Positions 12,601-30,014 are shown, counted from the stretch's first letter. The stretch is 64,000 nucleotides of DNA from Rhea pennata (GCF_028389875.1 NC_084670.1:13177383-13241382); one strand, 5' to 3'. The notes: generated from the sequence alone by a model not told the origin. Numbers and translations are program-made.

Positions 12601-13649
12601 AGCTCCCAGGAGGACATGCCAGCACCCTAGCAGCCCCCAGCCCACTCACCATTATGGCTGTTGTGCACATAGACCACCTGAGCCTGCTCTGTTGGTGTGC
12701 GTCCCAAGCAGTAGAGGATCCCCACCAGGTCGGGCATGGAGAAGCCCCTGGCCTGGACATAATTGCTGCGGTTGCGGTAGTTCTGGAAGCCTGTCTTGGG
12801 GTGTGTCATCACAATCTTGTTGTCCCTCTCGATCTGCAGGTAACTCACATCACGTTCACCCATGACACAGGAGAGGAAGAAGTCAGAGTGGGACAGGCTC
12901 TGCACATTGGCAATTAGGGTGATGTCCAGGATGGCCCCTAGGGTGGGGAGCACAAGGATGTGTCACAAGCTGCAGCCTGGTCCTTGCAGGCCGGACAAGA
13001 GCATCGGCCATCCCAGCCCTGCACCAGCATCAGTCACCTTGACAGACCCTACAAACCAGAGGTAAACCCCTTCTTCCCAGGCCTTTTTGCCCGCTGCACC
13101 GCTCAGGAGCTGTGCTGAGACAGAGCCTCATTCTCTCTTACCAGGTCAATACAGAGACCATTTGGACAGCAGGGTGGGGATTTCTACTCTGTTTTGGGGG
13201 AACTCCCACCTTAATGCCCCAGGGGCACCCTCATGCGCCCAGCATGCAGCCCAAGCAGGATAGGAGGTCCTGGGACTCCTCTTCCCACTGGCCTTTTCTC
13301 CTGTGAGCTGGTCATGCAGTTAGCCCTGTGGCAGGGGAGAGGCGGGTGGGAGAGGGTATCTAAGCCCTGAGGTTTGATCCCCTCACTGTCAGGCTCTGAG
13401 AAGATATCCAAATTCCCTTTCACAAAGGGATGCTTCCTTCCTCCCAGCCCATCCCTACACACAAGCAGCCCTGAAGAGGGCAAACCCTGCCCCATCCCAA
13501 CCCCTAGCACTGTTGAGTGCCCTCTATTCTCTAGTCCCATAAAGCCTTTTTGAGGAAGGGACTGATTCCCCAGGAGCAGAAGGGAAGAGGGAGAAGAATT
13601 TACCTGTCAGCGATGGGAGGAGAAATAGAAGATAAACCTGGAGTCCCAT
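14..13649 (-). CDS. TIE1: TIE1 receptor tyrosine kinase, exons 1-15 (3' end off window)
   Basis: This is the N-terminal 859 codons of TIE1, the orphan receptor of endothelium that pairs with TEK/TIE2 in angiopoietin signalling. Coding exons in transcript order are 13604-13649, 12650-12937, 7780-7890, 7493-7648, 7086-7217, 6581-6721, 5864-5992, 5257-5402, 4840-4984, 4372-4530, 3721-3858, 3248-3538, 1376-1666, 445-638 and 14-224. Their phases chain without a break. The predicted order is signal peptide, Ig-like domain, three EGF-like repeats, second Ig-like domain, three fibronectin III domains, one membrane span (about 747-772), juxtamembrane segment and start of the kinase domain. The start [14 protein letters not shown] was chosen because it begins a hydrophobic signal peptide; an in-frame ATG 21 codons upstream (13712) would bury that signal. 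The kinase P-loop GEGNFG and the AIKML lysine are present; the catalytic loop is off the left edge. Identity is firm. Individual borders are hand-called. Confidence 0.95.
2415..2690 (-). mobile_element. CR1-type LINE relic (antisense to +)
   Basis: The + strand text from about 2540, with landmarks TACTGCTTCCCCCTTATC, ACCAGGCCAGTTACCCTG and GACATGATTTGTTCTT, follows the antisense strand of sauropsid CR1 elements. It is decayed and 5' and 3' truncated. It lies in the intron between TIE1 FN3-2 and FN3-3. Borders are approximate. Confidence 0.6.
2775..2950 (+). mobile_element. CR1-type LINE 3'-region relic
   Basis: The text GGAAATACTTTTTTACACAA, then a stretch like GGAACTTGTTGCTACAGGAT, then AACAGGGTTTGGACAAGGAC resembles the sense 3' part of old reptile/bird CR1 elements. 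It lies 100 bp from an oppositely oriented relic, so two insertions or an internal inversion are likely. Borders are approximate. Confidence 0.5.
4840..5402 (-). other. TIE1: TIE1 exons 8-9: second Ig-like domain
   Basis: Two exons, 5257-5402 and 4840-4984, joined at phase 0, encode an Ig fold. The first has the B-strand Cys in [16 protein letters not shown]. The second has the F-strand Cys in [18 protein letters not shown], the usual D-x-G-x-x-x-C pattern. The [16 protein letters not shown] stretch closely resembles mammalian TIE1. A splice inside an Ig domain at phase 0, flanked by phase-1 introns, matches this receptor family's layout. Confidence 0.93.
5864..7217 (-). other. TIE1: TIE1 exons 5-7: three EGF-like modules
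   Basis: Each EGF-like module is its own phase-1 exon: 7086-7217 (44 codons, [20 protein letters not shown]), 6581-6721 (47 codons, [13 protein letters not shown]) and 5864-5992 (43 codons, [17 protein letters not shown]). The cysteines follow the laminin-type EGF spacing known from TIE receptors. The second module lacks the usual NGG motif and has [15 protein letters not shown] instead, as TIE1 does. Confidence 0.94.
7649..7779 (-). other. GC-AG intron of TIE1 (131 bp)
   Basis: Read on the minus strand, exon 3 ends AAGAAACG and is followed by GCAAGTGAC, not GT. The matching acceptor is CTTGCAG before GTACCTAC. Only the GC donor keeps the frame (WKRN-G-TYYQ). The nearest GT, six bases into the intron, would shift it. 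The donor otherwise fits consensus well (G|GCAAGT), which is typical of genuine GC-AG introns. Confidence 0.85.
9500..10250 (-). mobile_element. CR1/L3-type LINE reverse-transcriptase relic
   Basis: Read on the minus strand, about 9640-9745 aligns by eye with the CR1 RT segment that encodes the KAFDKVPH region, here broken by stops and indels. The text ACAGGTCTGTAATTCTCTAC and AAAGCTGGCATCATGCTAGC at 9935-9995 matches further parts of the same element in the expected order. The copy is old and dead. Borders are approximate. Confidence 0.65.
10312..10332. repeat. T21 homopolymer tract
   Basis: An uninterrupted run of 21 T follows a pyrimidine-rich stretch (10291-10311). It sits next to the CR1 relic in TIE1 intron 2 and is probably a slippage tract. 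Confidence 0.9.
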
Positions 13650-16600
13650 GTCCTTGAAATGTGTCCTGAATCTGGCACGGGTCAGAGAATCCCAGACATA
13701 CCCCAGAAGCAAGAGAAGGAACCAGAGGGCTGCTGCTCCCTATCCACTTCCCGTGAGGGGTGGTTCAGGACCCTTGCTTTCTGTCCGCAGCTCCCATCTT
13801 GCCTTCTCACTGCTGCCCAAGCTCTGGAGGAGCCGGGACGCTGTTCTGGTGTTCATATTGCAGGCACAGTGAGGAAGAGGCTCCCCATTCCCTGCCTGAG
13901 GACAGTGCTGTGCTCAGTGCCCTGTTCAGCTTCTGCCAGGATCTCAGCCAGCCCCAGGGATCGGCACAGGCGGCCCAGGCGGTGATGGGAAGAGAGCAGC
14001 ACAAGCAGGACTCTGTGGTGAAGAAGCCACTGAGGCCTGTTCCCCAGCTGTTGATCTGTCGGTGAGCAGGCACTCCCTTCCCAAAGGAATCACAGCTGCA
14101 TATTCAAGGCACCTAGAGCCATGCTGACTCCTCCAGCCTGGCACGGAGGCGTCTCAGCCCCCTTCCTCACCCGCAAGGAGATCTCACGCTGGACCCCATT
14201 TGCACGGCAGCATTCTCGGGCCCTCAGCACACTTCTGACGCCTGTCGGGACTGCTGGTACGAGAGAAGCGCTGGGGAACCGGGGGGACCGATGGCTGTGG
14301 GAAGAGCTCTCTTGAGCAAGGCTCGGCAAGGGAAAGGAAGGAGGCCAAGGGGCCGCGACTGGCGGCGGTGGAATGAAATCCTGTTTCCCATGCAGCGTTT
14401 CCTGCTCTCCACCCATTGTTCTGACATGGCCCTGACTCCCGGAGACAGGAGTGCCTCGCCGTGCGGCGGGAGCTGCCTCACAGAGCCCATTCCCCGGAGA
14501 GTGGCAGGCAGAGATGCTCAGTCCTTACCTGTTTCCTAACACTGCCCATCCAGGAAGCCCCTGAAGCCTTGGCCTCCTCCCGCTATGAGCCAGGCTACCA
14601 AGACACGAATCCACCTGGATAATACAAGAAGGGGCCCAGAGCCTACAGAAACCAACACTGGCACTGTGACACTGCAGCACTGATTTAGAATGATTCAGAG
14701 CCTGAGGAAATGGAAAAAAGGTCCAGAGATGAGCTACAAGTGCCGAAAGATCGGGAAAAGACTCCTCACAGCAGCAAGATTGCAGAGGCCGTCTGTGAGC
14801 AGCTCATAAAGCACATTGACTGGCATGGCAATTCAGAGCTGGTACAGAGACAGGCTTAACCATGAAGGCTCAGAGCATCCAGGCTACAGCTCTATCCAGA
14901 GACTCTTTGCATGTCTGTAGACTAATGTCCTGGACTGCAGTTCTCAGTGCTCAAACTCAGCTGGAATCAGTGAAAGTTTTCTGTTCACAAGCCCTGAAGA
15001 AAGAAAGCTTTATCAGGGCTGGGCCCGTAACAAGAGGATGACACTGTCCCCCAGTCCCTGCAGCACAGGGAAGAGGCCAGCAGTGATGAGCACACTCTCA
15101 CAAGGGCAGTTCTGAGTCTGCTTGGAGCTTCTCTGAGAGGCTTAAAATTTGCTTTAGGTCCTAACTCATTCCTGATTGCTACCTTAAACAGTGAAGGGAC
15201 AACCCCTCTCTGTCACGTCCCATTGGTAGTAGAAATGTTACCAAGTGGTACAAGAAACTCCTAACACTTCTCCCATCCATGTCCTTCCCTTGCCACCTTC
15301 TCCTACATTTCCATGTGACTGCACAGAGGGCTCACCATATCAGATTTTGACAGCACAATATATATGGCAGATACACAGAACTCCACCAACCCCTGCGAGA
15401 TCCCACCTTGCTACGCAGCTCGGGAACACTGCTGGTAGGAAGGGTAGAAGAGAGGCCAGCTCACAGGTTCAGGGTAGTACACCTCACCCTTGCAGCTCTG
15501 TCAGGATCTACAAGGAGTGAAGAAAGATCCTGCTGAGGTCTGTTCAATAGCTATTTTGGAGAAATCTGGGTGATGGGCTCCTTGCAGCATTCTCTCCCTC
15601 CGAGCCTACTTTCAAGGGATCTCTTGGGGGCACCTGAGCAACTTAAGCATCCAGACTGACCAGCAGGGAAAGGCATATTGCACATGGGACACACACCTCC
15701 ATCTATGTCCCCAAGAACGTTTAGGACCTTGGCCTCCTGGAGAGAAGCGTGGGGAATGGGTAGGGGCAGTAGTGCACACCAGGAGCAAGCAATTACCCAG
15801 CTTTGGACTTGTCCTGGGCTGGGTCCACACCTGTGGGAGATTGCACAGGGGCACACACCCCATTGCAACAATGGCTTCCCCTTGATGGAGGAATCAGCCA
15901 AATCATGCCCAGAAGTGGTGTCTGGAATAACACAGGGAAGAGATCCCAAAGCTGCTCTATCATCTGCAGAGGCCATCTGCGAGGCAGCTGTCTCTTGCTC
16001 TCTGAGCAAGAGCTAGAGTATTCGCAACATGAGACAAAGCCTGAACAAGAGTGGGGGAGCTGCCCATGGAGAACAAAACCCTCTGCATCGCAGTAAACAT
16101 GTCTGGGAGGAAGCTAAAAGCAGCAAAAAGCCCAGCTTTCCTTGACTTCTTTCCAGCCCGTCTCTCCCTTTCCTGTTTCACAAATGGTCTGTCCTTGGGC
16201 TATACTCAGGAACCTCCAAGGCCCACAGGCAGCATCCTAGTGCATGTGGCATGCTCTGCCGCAACGTGGGCCCCGGCTTGTTGCACACCGTGCACAGCCC
16301 ACCACGCGCAAGCACACACGTGGCTGCTGCTCAACAAGGCTTGCAGGACTGCTGTGCTGCCATGTGGACACACATGCCTTCCCAAATTGTACTGGGCTTT
16401 CCAGTGAGACAAGGGTGACCTCAAAGAGGGCTTTGTGTGCCTGGAATTAACCTGACATATTAAAGCATTCCTGAGGAAATCGCCATAATCTTCACCTACT
16501 AAACTTCATACTGTTTCACAAACAGTGCCCTGAAGTGTTCCCATGTGAAAACCAGGACTGCTGGGGAACGAGCCTTATGTTTTGGTGTGTCCAGAGCCCA

Positions 16601-19378
16601 TGCAGTATCCGGTCAAAAATCTAAAGAACACATGGACAGGAAAGGGAAATCCATTCATTGTTTCCGACTATTTACAGTGCACTCTGGGGACGTACAGTGC
16701 CCCTGAAGAGTGTAGAGTGATTAGAGCAGACAGAGATTCTGCCACACCGTTGCCGACTCCTCGCCCTGATGCAGGCTGCTCCCACACCCTCCCATGAACA
16801 CAAACACTGCAGCCAGCCCAAGATAGAAGAGATGGAGAGACTCCAAAAAGGATGGACACTGGATTGTAGCTGCCCACATTTGTCTGGAAGACTAATAATG
16901 TTGCTTTTCTGGTGGAATTACTTGGGTGGGCATATGTAGGCAAAAGGCTCCATATTTGGGGACCCACAGAGCACTTGAGGCTCAACTATGATTTAAATAA
17001 TCAGTACGTTTCCGGAAGTGAGGATATCAGTGAGATGGACACGCATAGGCTAGGCAAATGAAACCTGCTCCTCTTATAAACTGCGTTCTCCTGTCCCTCC
17101 GCATTCCTGTGAACTGCCACGTCTTTGTTTGCCTGTGAAATCCGAAAGTCATTTGCAAGTTCTTTGGGTCAGGGACTCATCCATACATTCAGTACAGCTG
17201 CAGGAAGGTGGATAGATACATGAATACATAAATAAATGGCTTCTTTCCCCCATCCCATTGTTCACTGACTGTAGAGGTCACTCATACTTGGTACTATAAT
17301 TACCATTGCGCTATCTTGTCCTTACACATACTGCAGCTAGATAAATAATGAGAGAGTAAGCTCACATTCTGCAATCACTTGACTATGCAGCAGTACTAAT
17401 AAAACAATAATTTATGATGTGTATTGTAAAGTCTTGTCCAACACAAAAAATCACTTTGATGAAGGGATTATCTACATAGCACAAACAAGCGTTATGGAAA
17501 GGTTTTGCAAACGTGGGCCATGCAGTATGTTCATCCAAAGAGCAAAGCATGGCTGTCATTTACTGCAGGAAATGGAATGAGGGCATTGCTTTGATCTTTT
17601 AGGGAATTGGATACATTTAGCCATCAGTTGTCCATACCAGGTCCAGAAAATCTAAGGGATACATCAAGGGATCAGACATAGCCTGATTTGTCCTGTTGCT
17701 TTTTTTCTAGAAACACCTAGATAAGAGGTTTCTATTTGTGCAAATCCCTCGAGGGGTAGGAAACTTCTCTTAGGGTCCAGGGGGAGACTCAGTCAGGATC
17801 CCACGGCTCTAATTTAACCTGATATTCCCCTGGAAAAGAAACCAGTGAGCCTGGGTTAGCTATGCTCAGCTGAAGCAGCCCACCACACTCATTCTCCTCG
17901 CAACCAATATGGAAAGCTCCGTTTATCCAACCCATAGCACAAATCTCACACCTGAATGCTTTTTCTGTGGAATTAACAGAACAAAACTTTCTTTTTTTTT
18001 TCCTTGAATCATGATGAATTAAAAGCATTAGTGACAAAAATACTCCTTTTCAGTGTCATTTACACATCCAAGGTACCACATGCCAGAAACCATAATGCCC
18101 CGACACATTTCCTGACAGGAAATGCAAACACCCTGCTAAGTCACCTACAGGATGCCTCAGCAACACTTTCTAGTCTTGCTTCTCTGGCTATTTGTTCAGT
18201 TTTATGTTCATGGTGCCATTCTCGTACAACAGGAACCAGGTCCACAGATATATACGGAAACACGCCCTCGGGGAGGCTGATGATGATGATTAAGAGCAAT
18301 TGCTCCCGCTGCTTTAGGCTTGTGCAGGTCTCTGGGACACAGGCCAGGGAGGGCCCTGCAACATGGTGCCGCCGGGCTCGGAGCACCCGAGAAGAGTCGG
18401 CCGCTTGCCAGCACATCGTGGGCAGGCGTCCGCTCCGCGGGTCCGGCGTCGCCGGCCCGCCCGGCTGCCTTGGCAGAGCATTTCGGGAACAGGGCGGATA
18501 AGGCCAGCAGCGGCAGGAGCGGGCAGGGTGCCTGCGTCCGCGTTCGTCGCACGTTTGCAGGAGCGAGGACGAGCTGGGAAACACTTTTCCCAAGGAAAGG
18601 GTGGAGCCCTGCGGCTGCGGAGGAGCCCCTTGGCAGCCGGGGGGAAGTGGGGCCTCCCTGCCCCGGCCGCCGGGCTGGAAACTGCAGAAACGAGGATTTG
18701 TTGTTAGCAGGCGGCTTCCTGCCGCTGCTGGGCAGGAGCAGCACTGCGGCAACCCGGGGGCAGGGCGCTGCCAGCACCCTTGGGTGCCTGGGGGGCCCCC
18801 GCACCGCCCGAGGCTGCTGCGTGCGTATCCAGTACTCCTGCCTCTCCGGAGGGCTCTGGGGTGCCAGGAGGCTCTTGCTGGTGTCCTGATGGTGTGAGAC
18901 CGGCCCTGGCATCGTTCAGCGCTGGCCCTGCCTTCCCACCTCGCGCCGGACATGTGGGATCCGGCCAGCTCCGGTGTCCTTCGGCTCTTCCCCTCTCCTC
19001 CGCCCCCAGTGAGCCCGGCCATGGGAGCACATCCAGCCAAGCCGTGTGCCAGCAATGGCAGCTCCTGGAGCCAAGCCCTTCCCTTGAAATAATGTCTCTG
19101 AATCTCACCGACTCCATGGGACAGTTGCCTGGTTTGTGGAGGCTCTGGGCTGGGGGTGCCCAGTCCCCCAGGATCTCCATGGGAGCCCCGGAAGCTGCTC
19201 CGAGAGAAAACGCTTTTATTAGTGTCTCATCCATGCCAGAAAGCCAGCTCCCCGGGGCCATGGCCGCGTGCAGGCACCTGCCAGCTTGCTGCATTTTTTA
19301 ACACGCACCTTTCGGCCTGAAACACAGTGAAACTCTAATTTCCCTATCAGTCACTTGACTGCGGCCTCAGGCCCTGCT
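13650..19378. other. Divergent intergenic region between TIE1 and C1orf210
   Basis: Both genes point away from this 5.7-kb stretch, so it should hold both promoters and the TIE1 5' UTR. No coding exon is supported. TIE1 5' UTR and promoter DNA presumably begins just right of 13650, but no TATA box or clear initiator decides the start. About 14.9-18.2 kb is ordinary AT-balanced DNA with nothing recognisable. From 18.36 kb the sequence becomes GC- and CpG-rich. Confidence 0.6.
18360..18960. promoter_or_regulatory. GC/CpG-rich block upstream of C1orf210
   Basis: The stretch is dense in CpG (for example TCCGCGGGTCCGGCGTCGCC near 18430) and lies about 0.8-1.3 kb before the main island at 19.38 kb. 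Long ORFs run through it in several frames, as expected from low stop-codon density in GC-rich DNA; none shows a domain. It may be a distal part of the C1orf210 promoter or an alternative first exon. It could equally be a separate non-coding transcript start. Confidence 0.4.
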
Positions 19379-19722
19379 CCTTCGGCCGAGCCTTGGGGCT
19401 GCGGGCGCCCGGCGCGCGCCGCCCCGGGGCCGGGCCGCCGAGGCGGTTAATGTGTAACCGGCGCCGCCGCCTTCCCCCCCGCGGCGCTGGGCTCCGCGCG
19501 CGGCCCCGCGAGGCAGCGCCCGGGCCCGGCTCCCGGCTGAGCGGCGGCTCCCTCCGGCCGAGGCGGTGGAGGCCGTGGGGCGGGCGGGCCTCGGCGCCGC
19601 GCTGGCTGCCTCCACGCTGCGGTGAGCTGAGCCGATCCTGCCCGGCCGGCCGGCCCGCGCTGCCGGCCTCCCGCGCCCGGCCCTGCAGCCTGTTTTTCTG
19701 CCGTGCAGCTTCCTGGAGCCCA

Positions 19723-24789
<5,067 letters not shown>

Positions 24790-25280
24790 GGCCACACGCC
24801 AACCACCTCTACTGCAGGGTCTCCAGCCCCTGCCCTGTCCCCTCTTCACCCCCAAAATCTTCATCTCCTTTCTCCCTTCTCCACCTTCTCTTGGGTATTG
24901 GCCCTATGGTCTAAGTTGGCAGCAGGAGGAAAGGAGGAGAGAGAATCAGTGAGAAGGGATTGACTGGGAACAGGGAGAGAAGCCAAAGGCACCCAGCCCC
25001 ACAGTGGTACAGCCAGCAAGGGCTGTACCTGCCCCTGCAGCCTCCCAGCGTGACTCCAGTGGAACTGTGCTGGCACTGGGAGGCACCAGACTGACTGCTC
25101 CTCTCCTGGCCTTGCTCTAATGCTGAAGATGAACGAGGTGGTGCTGATTGCAGCCCAGGCAACCTACCAGCGTGGAAGGACGAGGTCAGAGTGTCTGCCC
25201 TGGCACTCCCTGTGGGGTCTTGTGACCTGGCCCAAATGCCCTGCAGTGCTGGAAACAGCTATTGGTCATTCTGAGATGTG

Positions 25281-25286
25281 ATTAAA
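25281..25286 (+). terminator. Candidate poly(A) signal of C1orf210
   Basis: ATTAAA lies about 490 bp after the stop codon and is followed within 40 bp by a GT-rich stretch (GGTTTGTTGGG). A second ATTAAA at about 25547 is an alternative. It was chosen by distance and context only. Confidence 0.45.
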
Positions 25287-28200
25287 GTGTGATTTAACCC
25301 CCCACTACTGCTTGAAATGGTTTGTTGGGTCCATGGCCATCCCAGCAGCGGTGCCAGGATGACCCTCCTGAGCCCCACAGTGTGTGGGGCAGCCTGGCAA
25401 GGGCCTCCAGTTTCATCCTATCATGGGGGCTGCCCCAAGCCAGCATCAGCCAGGGCTTTGCCAGGTCTCCCAGTAGATGAGAACTGTTTATCTTGTTTTC
25501 TCTCTCCTGTGATAGGGACACTATGTTATCTCATTGTTAATCTCTGATTAAATGTTTGAAGCATCACCACTGGTTAAATTTGTGCTTGATAAAACCTTCC
25601 CAGTCCACAGAAGGAAAATTTAGGGTTGTAGCAGATAGCATTGGTTAATCCTTGATTATTTGACTAGAATTTGTGTAGTTTTAGTGGTAGTCAATCTTTT
25701 TATATTCCTTTTAGCAGAACTCCATACTTGGTGCAGATACTGAATCGTTTCTCCTTCATTTGGTCATTTGGGACAGACCCACAGAGAACCTGAGTAGATC
25801 AATAAGTCTGCGCTCATGTGATTTTCTGATTCTCTTCTGTGCAGGCTTGACAGCTGCACTTTTTCATATCTGTGAGTGAGAGAAAGACCTCTGGATTTGC
25901 ATTGCCTTGCACCACCACTGCCATGCGTGGGTACTCAGACCAAAAGAATCTGGATGCTTTGAGAGAGAGGGTGTCCAAGCTCTGCTGAGCATCACTGAAG
26001 AGCTGCAGTCTGCTGAGCTGTCTGCAAAGAGAGGAATCTGTTGTAGGGGAACAGATTCCCCTCTCACAAACCTTGTTTGTCTTCTCCTTTCGTTCCCATA
26101 TAAGCCTGCCTTGTCTTGTTGATGTCTTGATGTTGGTGTCTCCTTGTAGTGGAGACTGTGGCAGAGCTGTTAGATGAGCCTAGAAATGAGCCTGGATGCT
26201 TCTCTGTGATTTGTATCAAGATCTCAGTCAAATGAGGCAATGGTTCAAAGACTCACGCCTGTACTAGTTTTAATCTGTGAAGTTTTCCTAACTTGCAAAA
26301 TTGGCTGTGGTGTCTATTCAATGCTGAAGATTCTCCTGTAGCTGCACACTTACTGCCAGCAATGCCTAGAGCTGCTTGCTTGTAGTGGCAGCTGAAGACC
26401 ATAGTATCAGCAGATTTGTCCAGATGGAAAATCAGCTTTTTCATCAACAGCCTCCTGAGTTGCTCAATATAAAACTCAATCAAGATCTGGCTTATACATT
26501 TAGCTCTGATGGCTGATTCTTTTCACAGCCATCTCTCATTGCTTAGATTGCAAAGATTTCTTGTGTTAGTCTCTTCACCTCAAAGCTGTAAAGCAGGAGG
26601 AGATTTTTGCCTGGAGGATGCAGTGCTGACATAAAAGACCTGTAAAAGCTGTGCTGCTAGGCCCACCAGCAGGAGGCACCCAACTGCCTCTGCAGCTCCC
26701 CTTTCCTCTGCTGAAGAATTTGAAGATGACACAGACTCACCCTTGGATGCTGAGGAAGGCTCCTTGTCCAGCACCTTTCAATATTAATGAGAAACCTCCT
26801 GCAATATGGGATGCAGCCTTCATGCATCTATGCTTTTGTGGTACACACGTGCCCTTGCCAGGGAAACTCTGAGATAAAGCAGTACAGTGATGGTGGTTTC
26901 TTCCAGCAGCCAATCCCTCTGCTAACTACTCTGAGTTATTTAAGGTTTCCACCCCGTGGAAACAGTGCAGCTCGTTCTTTAAATACTTACCACTTCTGCC
27001 TTACTGTGGGTGGCTCCCCAAGCAGCAACTGAAGGGCTCTGAATCCCCCTCTACCTCCTAAAAGGGTTCATCCGTAGCTCCCAGCGAGGGGATACTCTGT
27101 TAGGCTGCCTGTGTAGCTCTTTAGGTTGATGGAAAGGCAGCCTGCAGCCAACAGATGGGACAAGGGGAAGCCCTTTCTTGCTTGTTTGTTGCTCTCAGAG
27201 CCTCCAAGGAATTAATTGTTTCAGGCAGCAAGAGGCTGGCTGTTGTCATCAAGAAGCCTGGTCTGATCCTTTGTGTACCAGTATCACATTCATTCCTCAC
27301 ACAGCCATTCAGTGTTTGCACTGATGCCTCTGGCAACATCTGTGTGGTTGATCCGTTCAAGGTTCTCCTCAGATGGTAAAACAGGGAAAGTGATACTACA
27401 GAACCAAAGTGAGCAGAGAAGATCCCATGTCCTTGCTGTGGATAACAGGAGTATCTTGTCCTTCCATGGGAAGATTGTTGTGTCAACAGTGATCACTTCT
27501 AGCCTCATATGGGGAAACAGGATTGTGTGCCCAAAGGAACAAGTTCTGCAGCTGTTCTGCATTCTCCCGCCTTTGTGTCTAATGGGCCAGAGTAACACCC
27601 TTCCTGGCCTCTGTTGTCATCCCCAGGTATATTAAAACCCGTAGCCCACATAGTGACAGACTACCGAACTGAAGTCTTTGGTCCTAGTTGGACAAAATTT
27701 AGGAGAACTGGGAGTGAAAATGAGGCCTAGATTGCCAGGCTCCTTCCCCCATTCCAGGTAGGTGTTCATTATGGAGCGGAGAACTTGGCACTGATGGGTG
27801 ATAGGTGCCTTTCAGCTATTATTTAACTAGACTGCAGTCCTCTGCCTCCAGCGGGGCAGTGGGATACCATAAGGGAGCACAGCAACTGCTAGAGATCAGA
27901 GAATCACTGTTCTGTCCCACAAGCATGAGGTGGTAAAACTACAAACTGCAAGAACCTTGTCAGAGAAAGGGAGCCAGAGATATTTGCTGTGCTCCAGCCT
28001 TGGCTGCAGACCCTGCCCCACGCCCAGAGGCAGGAGCCACTTTGGATTTGTTCAGATGTGGACCGTCTCAGCCTAATGCTTAGACATTTGATGCAGCCAC
28101 TTGCTTTCATTGATGAACCATTGATTTCTGAGATTTGTTATATCACTTTAAGAGACCACAGGTGTCTTCTAGCTCCTTGCTAAAGGAGCAGAGCATGACC

Positions 28201-29979
28201 TAGCAATGAAATTTCAGAATAGCATGGAAGAAGCAACATTGCAGGGGGTAAATGAGAGCACGTACATACGCATTGCTGGCCAAAGTAGCATAGTGCTTTG
28301 ATGTTAACAGGCAACATGGACATTCAGTGAGAGTTACTCATGTAATTTCTTTTACATTGGTTTAATACACTGATGGGTACATTTCTGCAAGCATTTTTAA
28401 GGACCAGATAACACAGTGGCATAACTAGTAGTCTTGTACACACACAAATCTGTTATTATATGCTTTTGTACACACAGTCCTTGTGCACTGCTGCAGGGTT
28501 TCTGTGTACATTTTCCCAGAATCATTTCCTCTTATGTTGCTTCTTTATTTTCCTCCTTCACTTGCTAGACTTGCTAGAAAGGCACTTACCTTTCCCATCG
28601 GTATGCCTGTGAACCAGCTCTGCAAAGCCGAGCCGAGTTCTCGGAGCGCTCTGCTTCCAGAGTCAGACAGGCGTGCGCTTTGGAGGGAAACAGCTTTCGC
28701 CCTTTGTCTCAAGGGGTTGGTTACAGACTCATCTTAGTATCTGTATCTCTTACCATAAAGTTATAGTATACATCATTATAATTTTTGCATTTCTGTCATC
28801 TTTGTGGTCAGATAAACTGCTCATGAGACATAGGTAACTCGAAGCTGTTTCTGCTGAGGCAGGACAGTAGCCAGCCACATATATATGTTAATGTATATAT
28901 GATATATATGAGTCACACTGGAGTTATATGTGCTGAGCAGCAGCAGCCTCCTTCCTTAGCAAGTGATGGTGCAGCTCTCTGCTGGAAAGGTTTCCTTGGG
29001 AGCAGCCTAGCTGTTAATCTCCCTGGTAGTTTGGGAATATCTCTGTTGTGCTATGGAGCTGGATGCTTCATCACAGGGACCACATGTCTTGCAGCTCTGC
29101 CACATTACTAATTCCCCTGTATACTTCAAACCTCCATTTAATTGTAAACTTTTTTCTTTATTTTTCTACATGTTAGGATATTTATATCCCACAATGTATA
29201 CAACAGCAAATAATACATGTCAGAGAATGTAAACCAAAAAGGGGACTATTAGATCATGTGTTCAATGTCTGTATGTTTTGAAGACTGTATGTATTGCCCA
29301 GTAACTTAAAGCATCTTCCAGACAGGGAACTTGTTGTCTGAAACCATGAGGAGACAGAAAGTCTGTTGTTTTGTGCTAGTGGTCAGTTAGCTTTCTTTCT
29401 TAAAAGCTATATTTCTAAATTGAAATTTTCCTGGCTTTAGTTTTGCAGTCATTCCTGGCCTCATGTTTTGCCTTCTGGGTTCATCTTAAGAGCCCTTTAC
29501 TACCTGTGCCACTCACTGTAAAAGTATAATATATGCTGTAAGTTTTGAAAACTTACATCTTTCTGGCAAGATAGAATGGGAGACATAAATCTGAGGACTG
29601 GAAAAATGCATTTCAGTTATCTTTTGGAGACTATTTTCTAGGCTTTTCAATATGCTTTTTACAATATGAGTACATGCATTAGATGCAATATTTTAGTTTT
29701 GGTCTTACTGATGTTCTAAAAGAGATTAAAAAGTACAACTCCCTCCCAGATTTATTTATCTCAAGATCTCATTTACCCTCTTCCCTCCCTCAGTGTCTAA
29801 TGGTGAGCTGCTTGTCTACTTTGATGCTGTGTGTCAGCCCATCAGTTTATTCTTTAACTGAGCAGAAGTGGTTATTTTTCTGATGTGCAAAGTGTATAGG
29901 TCCCATGACAAGTCCTCTCCACCGCATCCAGGCTACTTCAGTGCAAACAGGTGGGTGCCTGGCACCAGCTGCCTGGGGC

Positions 29980-29982
<3 letters not shown>

Positions 29983-30014
<32 letters not shown>
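29983..30014. repeat. A32 homopolymer tract
   Basis: An uninterrupted run of 32 A. The preceding + strand sequence has no gene similarity I recognise, so it need not be a retroposon tail. Confidence 0.92.

Larger units (their letters stand above)
7891..12649. other. TIE1 large intron 2 (non-coding)
   Basis: This 4.76-kb intron separates the two halves of the first Ig-like domain. I saw no exon-like stretch with splice signals in it. It holds a CR1 reverse-transcriptase relic (about 9.5-10.25 kb), a T21 tract and a short direct repeat near 10.80 kb (CATGCTCCTAGCCCC/CATGCTCCTGGCCCC). Positions 8.1-9.4 and 10.9-12.6 kb show nothing I can name. Confidence 0.7.
7493..13649 (-). other. TIE1: TIE1 exons 1-4: signal peptide and first Ig-like domain
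   Basis: Exon 1 (13604-13649) is just the signal peptide, spliced at phase 1. Exon 2 (12650-12937) encodes the N-terminal half of the membrane-distal Ig-like region ([10 protein letters not shown] to [10 protein letters not shown]). Exons 3 (7780-7890, ending DVMWKRN) and 4 (7493-7648, [19 protein letters not shown] to YRLIVR) complete it. The intron between exons 2 and 3 is about 4.76 kb and is by far the largest in the sequenced part of the gene. The intron between exons 3 and 4 has a GC donor. This N-terminal part is the least conserved region, but VYVHNS, WKRNG and YSATF anchor it. Confidence 0.9.

Noticed and set aside
13650-13712. In-frame upstream ATG for TIE1 (21 extra residues)
   Set aside because: It adds a charged segment before the hydrophobic signal. 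The MGLQ start gives a normal signal peptide.
18141-19055. 304-residue minus-strand ORF, and others of about 190-230 residues on both strands at 18.1-19.9 kb
   Set aside because: Open frames are expected in such GC-rich DNA. None shows a domain, signal peptide or splice-linked partner. Compositions are Arg/Pro/Gly/Ala noise.
19393-19722. In-frame ATG at 19393 that would extend C1orf210 by 110 residues
   Set aside because: The extension is Arg/Pro/Gly-rich CpG-island sequence and would bury a good signal peptide. It is better explained as 5' UTR.
29983-30014. A32 tract as the tail of a processed pseudogene
   Set aside because: No gene-like sequence precedes it on the + strand and no target-site duplication was evident. 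Processed pseudogenes are rare in sauropsids with CR1 elements.
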